From Hyphomicrobiales bacterium (lineage in GTDB: Bacteria; Pseudomonadota; Alphaproteobacteria; Rhizobiales; Xanthobacteraceae): 7,378 bases of DNA. The notes below the pieces were generated by a model. It was not told the origin of the DNA. It made no database searches and worked only from the letters and a program-made list of their open reading frames with translations. Position numbers and translations under genes: made by a program. Location: contig JACQDO010000415.1 in assembly GCA_016201085.1 (NCBI GenBank), forward strand, positions 1 through 7,378. Reading direction: 5' to 3'. Shown here one piece after another: positions 1 to 6,018 of this stretch. Within the stretch, counting starts at the first letter, position 1. Each line of letters starts with the position of its first letter.

Positions 1-1428
1 ATTTACAAGCAAGGCGACTGGTTCGATCTCTGCCGCGGCCCGCATATGACGTCAACGGGCAAGATCGGCAACGCCTTCAAGCTGATGAAGGTGGCGGGCG
101 CCTATTGGCGCGGAGATTCCAACAACCCGATGCTCACCCGCATCTACGGCACGGCGTTTGCCAAACAGGAAGAACTCGACGCCTATCTGAAACAGATCGA
201 GGAAGCCGAGAAGCGCGACCACCGCCGGCTCGGCCGCGAGATGGACCTGTTCCATTTCCAGGAAGAGGCGCCCGGCTCGGTGTTCTGGCATGCCAAAGGC
301 TGGACGCTGTTCCAGGCGCTGGAGAATTACATCCGCCGTTGCCAGCAGGCCACCGGCTACGTCGAGGTGAATTCGCCGCAGATGATGGACCGCGAAATGT
401 GGGTCACCACCGGCCACATCCCGACCTACAACGACATGATGTTCCTCACCGCCAAGCGCGAGGAGGACGAGCGCGTCTATGCCATCAAGCCGATGAACTG
501 CCCCGGCCATGTGCAGATCTTCAAGAACGGCCTGAAGTCCTATCGCGACCTGCCGCTCAAGATCGCCGAGTTCGGCAAGGTGCACCGCTTCGAGCCGTCG
601 GGCGCGCTGCACGGGCTGATGCGCGTGCGCGCCTTCACCCAGGACGACGCGCATATCTTCATCATGGAAAGCCAGATCGCCGAGGAGACGCTTAAGGTCA
701 ACAATCAGATATTGTCGATCTATCAGGACTTCGGCTTCTCCGACGTGCGCATCAAATTCTCCGACCGCCCCGACAAGCGCATCGGCGACGACGCGGTATG
801 GGACAAGGCGGAGGCCGCGCTGATGGCGGCGCTCAAGGCTTCCGGCCGGCCATGGACGCTCAACAAAGGCGAAGGCGCCTTCTATGGGCCGAAGCTCGAA
901 TACGTGCTGCGCGACGCCATCGGGCGCGAATGGCAGTGCGGCACCGTACAGGTCGATCTCAATTTGCCCGGCCGGCTGGGCGCCTTCTACATCGACGAGC
1001 ATTCCAACAAGGTGACGCCGGTGATGCTGCATCGCGCCATGTTCGGCTCCATGGAGCGCTTCATCGGCGTGCTGATCGAGCACTATGCCGGCCATCTGCC
1101 GCTGTGGCTGTCGCCGTTGCAGGCCGTGGTCGCCACCATCACGTTAGATGCCGACGACTACGCGCAGGAGGTGATCGAGGCGGCGCGCAAAGCCGGCCTG
1201 CGCGTCGAAGGCGACCTGCGCAACGAGAAGATCAATTACAAGGTGCGCGAGCACTCGCTCGCCAAAGTCCCTGCCCTGCTGGTGGTCGGCAAGAAGGAAG
1301 CGGCCGAACGGCTGGTCTCGATCCGCCGCCTGGGCAGCGAAGGCCAGCAGGTGATGCCGCTCGATGCCGCGCTGAAGGCGCTGGCCGACGAGGCGGTGCC
1401 GCCGGATGTGAAGCGGGCAGCGTCTTAA
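1..1428 (+). CDS. thrS: Threonyl-tRNA synthetase, 5'-truncated by window edge
   Basis: Cytoplasmic class II aminoacyl-tRNA synthetase that charges tRNA-Thr with threonine. The frame is open from base 1 ([15 protein letters not shown]...), so the ATG at 46 is internal and the true start lies outside the window. About 475 residues are visible; family members run to about 640, so the TGS domain and most of the editing domain are missing. Visible parts in order: the editing-domain end with the CRGPH Cys/His pair and [19 protein letters not shown]; the catalytic core with MNCPGH, the motif 2 region [16 protein letters not shown] and QDDAHIF; motif 3 around [11 protein letters not shown]. The Cys of MNCPGH and the His of DAHIF and LHRAM match the zinc ligands known for ThrRS. 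The anticodon-binding domain ([14 protein letters not shown]) completes the protein. The tail ends [12 protein letters not shown]; a diverged second copy of this tail lies at 2105-2152. No convincing terminator follows the stop. Confidence 0.98.
   Translation: MYKQGDWFDLCRGPHMTSTGKIGNAFKLMKVAGAYWRGDSNNPMLTRIYGTAFAKQEELDAYLKQIEEAEKRDHRRLGREMDLFHFQEEAPGSVFWHAKGWTLFQALENYIRRCQQATGYVEVNSPQMMDREMWVTTGHIPTYNDMMFLTAKREEDERVYAIKPMNCPGHVQIFKNGLKSYRDLPLKIAEFGKVHRFEPSGALHGLMRVRAFTQDDAHIFIMESQIAEETLKVNNQILSIYQDFGFSDVRIKFSDRPDKRIGDDAVWDKAEAALMAALKASGRPWTLNKGEGAFYGPKLEYVLRDAIGREWQCGTVQVDLNLPGRLGAFYIDEHSNKVTPVMLHRAMFGSMERFIGVLIEHYAGHLPLWLSPLQAVVATITLDADDYAQEVIEAARKAGLRVEGDLRNEKINYKVREHSLAKVPALLVVGKKEAAERLVSIRRLGSEGQQVMPLDAALKALADEAVPPDVKRAAS
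1390..1406 (+). repeat. Direct repeat copy 1, in the thrS 3' end
   Basis: This 17-bp string (GAGGCGGTGCCGCCGGA) recurs exactly at 2117-2133, 727 bp downstream and in the same orientation. It encodes EAVPPD of the ThrS tail. Weaker similarity extends the match on both sides, over roughly 1378-1420 against 2105-2147. The two copies bracket the bactofilin gene, as flanking sequences of an insertion or duplication would. Confidence 0.85.
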
Positions 1429-1504
1429 TTTCGCGACAGTATCGTTATCCGGCCGCGCGGACCCGTTGCGGACTTGTCTGCGCCGCCAGTTTTATCGTGG
1501 GTTC

Positions 1505-1906
1505 CTATCTCTCTTCCGACGTGCCAATCGCGGAAATATTGCCTGCGAGTTTGCCGCCCTTTTCAACCTCTATTTCGCCGTAGCTGGCCGTCCCTTCGAC
1601 GCTACCGGTTTTGCGGACACTCAGACGAACCTTGGCTTCGATGTGCTCGACAACCCGTCCATGAACTTCCGCCACATCGACACGAACTTTTCCTGAGACG
1701 AGGCCGGTGCGCCCAACGAGCAACTCACGAGCCTCGCTGTCTCCTCCCTCCATCGTTCCATAGACGACGAGTTTTCCGGGGACGACGATTGACCCGCTAA
1801 AAGTGACGCCTTCACCGATGATGGCGCAGCCCTCTAACTCGGGCCCAGTTGCCGAGCCATCGGAATTAAAATCCACTGCGTTTAGAGCGTCCAGTTTTGC
1901 GGCCAT
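1505..1906 (-). CDS. Bactofilin family (polymer-forming cytoskeletal) protein
   Basis: A 133-residue protein with the single right-handed beta-helix pattern of bactofilins (formerly DUF583). Glycine/valine-spaced strands run from about residue 25 to 127, with FSGSIVVPGKLVVYGTMEG at 36-54, VGRTGLVSGKV at 64-74, and the closing GEIEVEKGGKLAGNIS at 110-125. Short polar tails at both ends and no membrane segment fit the family. Bactofilins self-assemble into nucleotide-independent filaments and often scaffold cell-wall or stalk enzymes; which partner applies here is not visible. The ATG at 1906 is supported by AAGGAG at 1913-1918, six bases upstream. The gene converges on thrS, leaving 76 bp between the stops. 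GC is about 56% by hand count, lower than neighbouring genes, and the gene sits between two copies of the thrS tail, both suggesting acquisition. No peptidase or other usual bactofilin neighbour is adjacent. Confidence 0.88.
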   Translation of the reverse strand: MAAKLDALNAVDFNSDGSATGPELEGCAIIGEGVTFSGSIVVPGKLVVYGTMEGGDSEARELLVGRTGLVSGKVRVDVAEVHGRVVEHIEAKVRLSVRKTGSVEGTASYGEIEVEKGGKLAGNISAIGTSEER

Positions 1907-2104
1907 CAGATACTCCTTACGGCAGGTAGGACTGCGAAAAACAATTTTTGCACGAATTTAAAGATAGGCCAATGAATTGTGTCCGAGGGCTGTTGATAGC
2001 AGCGACATGTGCCGAAAATGGTATCCGCGTGTGGGGTAAGGCGACGCCTTTCGCGGTTCGTCCGCGCACTACAGCAAATACCGAACATTTGTCGGCGAAG
2101 CGAT
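1907..2104. other. Low-GC non-coding leader of the bactofilin gene
   Basis: About 200 bp without a convincing gene. The first 80 bp after the Shine-Dalgarno block are about 44% GC by hand count, against more than 60% in the surrounding genes, with A/T runs around 1936-1963. It should hold the bactofilin promoter, but I could not pick a -35/-10 pair with normal spacing. The minus-strand open frame running from 2187 into this stretch has no recognisable protein character. Confidence 0.5.
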
Positions 2105-2152
2105 GCGCTAACCGCAGAGGCGGTGCCGCCGGACGCCAAACGCGTAAAATAA
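2105..2152 (+). pseudogene. Ghost of a thrS 3' end (detached gene tail)
   Basis: Read in one frame this stretch gives ALTAEAVPPDAKRVK followed by TAA at 2150-2152. The tail of the intact thrS reads [16 protein letters not shown]. Of the first 14 residues, 10 are identical. Several DNA differences are synonymous third-position changes (CTG/CTA, GAT/GAC, AAG/AAA, CGG/CGC), so the copies diverged as coding sequence rather than by a recent duplication. Upstream of 2105 the similarity stops. Immediately after the TAA comes the strong hairpin at 2156-2182. I infer this is the former 3' end of thrS, or of a diverged thrS allele, displaced when the bactofilin segment arrived. It has no start and should not be translated. 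Confidence 0.72.
2117..2133 (+). repeat. Direct repeat copy 2, in the ghost thrS end
   Basis: Exact 17-bp match to 1390-1406 in the same orientation. It lies in the same reading frame relative to the following stop codon as the copy in thrS, so it is a homologous gene end rather than a chance repeat. Confidence 0.85.
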
Positions 2153-2182
2153 AAACCGCCGCGCGGTTCGCCCGCGCGGCGG
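2146..2182 (-). terminator. Rho-independent terminator after the pentaheme cytochrome
   Basis: Perfect 11-bp GC-rich stem: CCGCCGCGCGG (2156-2166) and CCGCGCGGCGG (2172-2182) around a 5-base loop. On the minus strand the stem is followed by TTTTTATTTTA, a classic intrinsic terminator 14 bases past the cytochrome stop codon. On the plus strand it sits three bases after the ghost thrS stop but is followed by the poorer CTCATTTCCTT, so it may once have served thrS too and act bidirectionally. Confidence 0.9.
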
Positions 2183-2196
2183 CTCATTTCCTTCGA

Positions 2197-3312
2197 CTAT
2201 TGCGGCCGCGCTTTGCCGGCCATATTAACGCCAGCCTTGCCGCTCGCCGCCAGGCTGTCGAGCGAATCATACAAGAGCTGCAGCACGTAACGGCCGTTGT
2301 GATAAGCGCCGCCCGGGTCGCGCAGCGCGAAGGTATAGTTGAACACCGCCTGCAGCAGGCGCGGCGTATAGGCGGTGTATTTGTTGGCCATCTTGGTCTC
2401 TTCCGGATCGATGCGGCCGTTGCGGTTGGTGTCGGCATACCAATAGGGATAGGCCGCCTTGGTGAAGGCAATCGGCGTGCCGCCGACATTTTCGGAATAG
2501 GCCTGGATCGCCGCATAGAGCTGCGTTTGCAGCCCGGCGATCTCGCGCGCCAGTCCCTCCTCCTTGCCGTTACCGTCGAAGTCGCCGCGCGTCGCCATGC
2601 GGATCTTGGCAAGGTCGGCAACCGCCTTGACGCCCTCGTGGCAGCCGCCGCAGCGGTCGATCTTCAGCTCGCCGCCGTGCGGCTGGTGACAACTCGTGCA
2701 GGCGCTGACGTTCGGCTGATGCGCGAAGCGGCCGGCGTATTTCTTGCCGTCATATTCATAGGCGACCTTCACTTCGGTGCCGTAGGTGGTAGCGCCGGCC
2801 GGGAAGTAATGCACGTGCAGGAAGTTGAGCTTGGGATTGGGTGTGTCGAGCGGCTGGCCGGCGATCGCCTTGTTCACGCTCGCCGTCGACTCGCGGCCCT
2901 GATGGCAGGTCATGCACAGGTTGGCGTCGTTATTGCCGGTGTCGACGCTGATGCCGCTGGCGAAATTGACCTTTGCGACCGTGTGGCGCGCGTAAGTCAG
3001 TAGATCGGCGTGGCAGTTGGTGCAGGCAAAGCCGTTCTTGACGTGCGGCGCCGGCGCGGTCTTGCCCTCCTTGATGTATTCGGGGAGGCTGTTGGCGCCG
3101 TGGCAGCGCGCGCAGACGGCGGGGACTTCCTTCACCGTGTCCCAGTCATGGAACGCGTGCGCGCCACGGTCGAAGTGGCCTTTCCAGAACTCGAGCTTGA
3201 CGCCCTCTTCACCCTTCTCTTCCGCTCGCCCTATGCCGCCGGCTAGCAGCGTCGCCGCCGCAAGTGCGGCCGCGAGAATGGTGAATTTACACAACTGGTG
3301 GAATGTGCGCAT
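2197..3312 (-). CDS. Periplasmic pentaheme c-type cytochrome with EF-hand-like loops
   Basis: A 371-residue exported electron-transfer protein. A Sec signal peptide spans about residues 1-30 (hydrophobic AAALAAATLLAGG, likely cleavage after GRA). Five CXXCH heme sites follow: CARCH 67-71, CTNCH 97-101, CMTCH 133-137, CTSCH 205-209 and CGGCH 221-225. Spare histidines (H46, H52, H55, H90, H110, H166, H168, H198, H212) could give bis-His ligation. The heme-free C-terminal part has a canonical 12-residue EF-hand loop, DTNRNGRIDPEE (294-305), and a looser one, DFDGNGKEEG (244-253), which suggests calcium binding. The segment TPRLLQAVFNY...RDPGGAYHN resembles C-terminal domains I recall from other multiheme cytochromes. 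The redox partner and substrate are not identifiable. The ATG at 3312 is backed by CGGAG at 3319-3323. It is the last gene before the terminator at 2146-2182. An FNR/FixK-type box lies upstream at 3457-3470, pointing to low-oxygen expression. Confidence 0.93.
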   Translation of the reverse strand: MRTFHQLCKFTILAAALAAATLLAGGIGRAEEKGEEGVKLEFWKGHFDRGAHAFHDWDTVKEVPAVCARCHGANSLPEYIKEGKTAPAPHVKNGFACTNCHADLLTYARHTVAKVNFASGISVDTGNNDANLCMTCHQGRESTASVNKAIAGQPLDTPNPKLNFLHVHYFPAGATTYGTEVKVAYEYDGKKYAGRFAHQPNVSACTSCHQPHGGELKIDRCGGCHEGVKAVADLAKIRMATRGDFDGNGKEEGLAREIAGLQTQLYAAIQAYSENVGGTPIAFTKAAYPYWYADTNRNGRIDPEETKMANKYTAYTPRLLQAVFNYTFALRDPGGAYHNGRYVLQLLYDSLDSLAASGKAGVNMAGKARPQ

Positions 3313-3456
3313 CGAGGGCTCCGTCGCTTTGGCTTCGCTTCAAACGAGCCCCCGCACCGGCTGTCGTCAGTCGGCGTCGCAAGCGGCGCTTCCTCACCCT
3401 CAATTATTACGTAAGCCTTTTGGCCGGCGATCCTGGTCGGCCGCCCGGCCGGCGCA

Positions 3457-3470
3457 TTGATCTCGCTCAA
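3457..3470 (-). promoter_or_regulatory. FNR/FixK-type operator upstream of the pentaheme cytochrome
   Basis: On the plus strand the site reads TTGATCTCGCTCAA, matching TTGA-N6-TCAA at all eight half-site positions and 9 of 10 bases of TTGAT-N4-ATCAA. It lies about 145 bp upstream of the cytochrome ATG, between the upstream stop (3485) and the gene. No good -10 lies 22 bp downstream (AGGATC). A better hexamer, AATAAT, is at 3408-3403, which would put the box centre near -67, so the promoter class is unclear. Confidence 0.68.
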
Positions 3471-3484
3471 CTGCCGCGGCGGTA

Positions 3485-4128
3485 TTATTCGGCACGCGGC
3501 AGCAGCAAAGTCGAGCCGGCGGCGACGCCGAAGGTATCGAGATGCGCAGTGGTCGTGCGCGACTCGTCGACATAATGCGAGTGGAAATAATCGCCCATAT
3601 GCGTGATGACGCCCTGTAAGGGCGGCGGCGCATGGAACCCCACCACCGACCCTGTGAGCCGCGGGCCCTTGGCCAGACCGGTGACCGCCATCTCGTCGAA
3701 TGAGCCAAGACCTTGGAAGCGCGGATTGGGCGCGGCATTCACGTGCATGACGAAATTGGCAATGACGCCGACGATGCGGAATGGAAACGGCTTGCCGTCA
3801 AGGCCGCTGGCCTGGGCCTGCGCGCGGATGAAGAACTCCAACGCCTTGGCGTCGAGGTCCTTGTCGATCGCGATCGAGCGCCAGTGTTGCGCAAACCGGA
3901 CACCGCGCCGACCGCATCGGTGGTGCGCGCCTCGATGGCGTCCTTGAGCGCGACCACAGGACGATAATTGCGCTCGGCGATCACGTTGCGGAACACGCCA
4001 TAGGCCTTGAAGCCAAATGGGCTGTCCGCTGCGGCTTCGGCGGCAGGCGGCCGGTGCTGCGCTGACGCGGCGCCGCCAAGCGCGACGAGCAGGACGGCTG
4101 CGATCAAAATGAGCGTGCGTTGGGGCAT
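3485..4128 (-). pseudogene. Alpha-acetolactate decarboxylase-like exported protein, frameshifted with internal deletion
   Basis: Two frames together make one family-like protein. Frame A, from the ATG at 4128 (CGGAG at 4136-4140), gives a signal peptide (MPQRTLILIAAVLLVALGGA, cleavage near ASA/QH) and then FKAYGVFRNVIAERNYRP and DAVGAVSGLR, ending near 3889. The reading then continues in frame B from about 3898 as RFAQHWRSIAIDKDLDAK, on to the stop at 3485. Frame B carries FHSHYVDESRTTTAHLD, whose H-x-H-x10-H spacing is the zinc-ligand pattern of acetolactate decarboxylases (BudA family). Family members have a GE-containing strand and a linker between the GLR-like and RFAQHW-like segments. 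That stretch, about 40 residues from memory, is absent, so a single-base error alone would not explain the break. Unrepaired, frame A runs out of frame to 3739 with a nonsense tail. A sequencing or assembly error remains possible. Intact relatives would convert acetolactate to acetoin. Confidence 0.75.
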
Positions 4129-4153
4129 GGTGCGGCTCCGCATCGTGCGCACA

Positions 4154-4195
4154 ACGCTACACCAATCAGTCGTCCGCCGCTATGATCCGGATCAC
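4154..4195 (-). promoter_or_regulatory. FNR/CRP-family-like promoter for the decarboxylase-like gene
   Basis: A perfect 12-bp palindrome, TGATCCGGATCA (4183-4194), is the inner part of a TTGAT-N4-ATCAA site; the outermost bases deviate (GTGAT...ATCAT on the minus strand). Exactly 22 bp downstream is TAGCGT (4159-4154), which keeps the T, A and last T of a -10 element. This would put the dyad centre at -41.5, the start site near 4147 and a 19-base leader holding the CGGAG. The geometry is persuasive, while the box itself is imperfect. Confidence 0.55.
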
Positions 4196-4206
4196 ATCGC
4201 CGCGCG

Positions 4207-4521
4207 CTACTTGCCCTGCGTCTCGATATAGGCCGCGAGGTCGGCGGCTTCGCTGCGCGACAGATTCATGTCCGGCATCGGCGGATGCGGCCCCAGCAGG
4301 AACAGCGCCAGCTTGCCGGCATCGAGGCCAGGCACCTTGGCCATTTCGGAGAAAGGCCCGGCCTGCGTATTGCCCTGGCGCTGGTCGGCCGCGACCACGT
4401 GGCAGGACGCGCACCAGCGCCGGGCCAGCCGCTCGCCATTGGCGGCGTCGGCGGCGCCGGCGATATCGGCCAGTGTCACGATAACCAGCGATGACAGCAG
4501 TGCGGCGGCAATTCGATGCAT
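4207..4521 (-). CDS. Small periplasmic monoheme class I cytochrome c
   Basis: A 104-residue protein with a Sec signal peptide (MHRIAAALLSSLVIVTLADI, cleavage near AGA/AD at about residue 23). A single heme-binding motif, CASCH, is at 37-41, preceded by NGERLARRW as in class I cytochromes. HPPMPDMNLS at 79-88 supplies the likely axial methionine (M82), and a C-terminal helix SEAADLAAYIETQ packs on the heme. The mature size, about 80 residues, fits a soluble electron shuttle of the c551/c552 type; the partner oxidase or reductase is not in view. The ATG at 4521 has GAGGC at 4528-4532. It is the first gene of the redox set. Upstream, a TTGAC-N4-GTCAC dyad with a TATAGG -10 at matched spacing suggests FNR/FixK control. 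It could donate or accept electrons for the pentaheme protein downstream; this rests on proximity only. Confidence 0.93.
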   Translation of the reverse strand: MHRIAAALLSSLVIVTLADIAGAADAANGERLARRWCASCHVVAADQRQGNTQAGPFSEMAKVPGLDAGKLALFLLGPHPPMPDMNLSRSEAADLAAYIETQGK

Positions 4522-4550
4522 GGCGGAGCCTCGTTCACCTTGGCTCTTCT

Positions 4551-4592
4551 CCTATACGACGAAGCGCCGCCCGGCGCCGTGACCTATGTCAA
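4551..4592 (-). promoter_or_regulatory. Class II FNR/FixK-like promoter of the monoheme cytochrome gene
   Basis: The minus strand reads TTGACATAGGTCAC at 4592-4579, matching seven of eight positions of TTGA-N6-TCAA. Exactly 22 bp further is TATAGG (4556-4551), a good -10 hexamer. The dyad centre then falls at -41.5 from a predicted start near 4544, leaving a 23-base leader with the ribosome-binding site. The box begins about ten bases past the otsA stop codon. A TTGACA -35 reading of the same bases fails because its spacer to TATAGG would be 30 bp. Confidence 0.65.
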
Positions 4593-4602
4593 CACGCCCC
4601 GC

Positions 4603-6018
4603 TCAGCGTTGACCGGCCGCGCGCCGCGCAACCGGCGCATTTCCCGCCGCCTGCGGATGCTCGAGCGCCTGCAGGAAACGCTCGGCCCAATGGCTGAGAT
4701 CGTTTTGCGCCAACACCTTGAAAATCGCCGCATGGCGCTGACGCCGCTCCTCCAATGGCATCGCCAGCGCGCGATTGATGGCGATGGCGACGCCTTCCGG
4801 ATCGTATGGATTGACCAACAGCGCCGCCGTGCATTCGCGCGCGGCTCCGGCGAAGCGCGACAGCACCAGTACGCCGGGATCGTCGGCATTCTGCGCGGCG
4901 GCGTATTCCTTGGCCACCAGGTTCATGCCGTCGCGCAATGGCGTCACCAGCCCAACCCGTGCCGCACGATAAAGGCCGGCGAGCGCGGTGCGGCTATGCG
5001 CCTTGTTGATGTAGCGCACAGGCGTCCAAGACGCCTCGCCGTAGGCGCCGTTGATGCGCCCAACTGCCTCGCCCACCAGCCGCCCCAGGTCGCCGTATTC
5101 CGGAATGTCCGTGCGGCTGCGTGGCGTGATCTGAAGATAGGTGACGTTGCCATGCCACTCCGGAAAAATCGCCAGGAAGCGCTCGAACGCGTTCATGCGC
5201 TCTGGAATACCCTTGGTGTAGTCGAGCCGGTCGACGCCGATCATCATGATGCGGCCCGATAGACTCCCCAGCACCTCGCGCACAAAGGACGACTCCATGG
5301 CGCGCCGCGCCAGCCGCGCGAACGCCTCGGTCTCGACCCCGACCGGAAACACGCCGATGCGCACCGTCCGGTCGTCGAAAGCAAAACGGTCGTCGTCGAT
5401 GCGCTTGAGCGCACATTCATTCGTCAGGTAGCGGGAAAAATTATTGGCATCGGTCTCGGTCTGAAAACCGACCAGATCGTAGTGTCCGAGCGCCGGGATC
5501 AGCCGCTCGTGATTGGGCAGCGCGGTAAGGACTTCCGGCGGCGGACACGGAATGTGGATGAAAAAGCCGATTCTGTTCTTGTGCCCGCGCTCGCGCAGCG
5601 CCTTGGCGAGCGGAATCAGATGATAGTCGTGCACCCAGATGACGTCGTCGGGCTTGAGCAGCGTTTCCAGATTGCGCGCGAAGAATTCATTGACCCGGAA
5701 ATAGCCGCCGAGATCGCGGCGGCTGAATTCGGCGAGATCGAGCCGGTAATGCAGGATCGGCCAAAGAACGCGATTGGCGAAGCCGTTGTAGAATTCCTCG
5801 TAGTCGTCCTTGCGCAGCCCCATGGTGACGTAGGCGACGCTGTCGCGCTCGACCGTCTTGGCCGGCTCCGGATCGCGGTCGCTAACGCGTCCGCTCCAGC
5901 CAAACCAGATGCCGCCGCGACGCCGCAGCGCCGGCCGGATCGAGACTTCCAGTCCGCCGGCCCGCGCCCCGCTTTCGGGAACGCCAACGCGATTGGAGAC
6001 TACGACGAGTCGCGCCAA
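4603..6018 (-). CDS. otsA: Trehalose-6-phosphate synthase (GT20)
   Basis: Cytoplasmic retaining glycosyltransferase that joins UDP-glucose and glucose-6-phosphate to form trehalose-6-phosphate. Its 471 residues match the bacterial OtsA length. Landmarks in order: VVVSNRV at 5-11 with R10; the GGL loop 21-23; FGWSG 39-43 with W41; [11 protein letters not shown] 77-87; VHDYHLIPL 129-137 with D131; [14 protein letters not shown] 151-164; [14 protein letters not shown] 261-274 with R264 and K269; ITPR 297-300; [12 protein letters not shown] 361-372 with E371; VLSRFAGAA 385-393. These align well with the substrate-contact residues known in E. coli OtsA, so an active enzyme is expected. The start is TTG at 6018: GGGGAG sits seven bases upstream, an in-frame stop lies just above (6034-6036), and a later start would lose the conserved VVSNRV. 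It overlaps the upstream GH15 gene by 19 bp. No terminator is visible after the stop. The matching phosphatase (otsB) is not in the window. Confidence 0.97.
   Translation of the reverse strand: MARLVVVSNRVGVPESGARAGGLEVSIRPALRRRGGIWFGWSGRVSDRDPEPAKTVERDSVAYVTMGLRKDDYEEFYNGFANRVLWPILHYRLDLAEFSRRDLGGYFRVNEFFARNLETLLKPDDVIWVHDYHLIPLAKALRERGHKNRIGFFIHIPCPPPEVLTALPNHERLIPALGHYDLVGFQTETDANNFSRYLTNECALKRIDDDRFAFDDRTVRIGVFPVGVETEAFARLARRAMESSFVREVLGSLSGRIMMIGVDRLDYTKGIPERMNAFERFLAIFPEWHGNVTYLQITPRSRTDIPEYGDLGRLVGEAVGRINGAYGEASWTPVRYINKAHSRTALAGLYRAARVGLVTPLRDGMNLVAKEYAAAQNADDPGVLVLSRFAGAARECTAALLVNPYDPEGVAIAINRALAMPLEERRQRHAAIFKVLAQNDLSHWAERFLQALEHPQAAGNAPVARRAAGQR

Noticed and set aside
52..1095. 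Long minus-strand open frame (347 codons) opposite thrS
   Set aside because: Its translation lacks domain character and lies fully antisense to an unmistakable thrS; long antisense frames are common in GC-rich genes.
1429..1504. Terminator between the converging thrS and bactofilin genes
   Set aside because: Only short imperfect GC pairings were found and no stem with an adjacent T-tract on either strand.
1906..2187. Minus-strand 93-codon open frame upstream of the bactofilin gene
   Set aside because: It would cross the terminator hairpin and the ghost thrS end, has Arg/Ser-rich low-information content and no clear ribosome-binding site.
1948..3003. Plus-strand open frame of 351 codons
   Set aside because: It runs through the ghost thrS end, the terminator and the antisense of the pentaheme cytochrome in a frame different from the ghost; the Ala/Arg/Val-rich product looks like an antisense artefact.
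3423..3453. Possible hairpin from two GCCGGC hexamers
   Set aside because: Only 6 bp of stem with a 19-base loop and no T-run. GCCGGC is self-complementary and frequent in GC-rich DNA.
3243..3470. Minus-strand 75-codon frame starting with TTG between the decarboxylase-like gene and the cytochrome
   Set aside because: Its TTG is part of the FNR/FixK-like dyad, and the frame overlaps the cytochrome signal-peptide region in another frame. It is better explained as the promoter and leader.
4564..4577. Small GCGCC/GGCGC hairpin after otsA as a terminator
   Set aside because: Five-bp stem with no T-run. It lies in the spacer of the cytochrome promoter.
4516..5262. Plus-strand 248-codon frame opposite otsA
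   Set aside because: Antisense to a clear OtsA whose catalytic motifs span the same bases.
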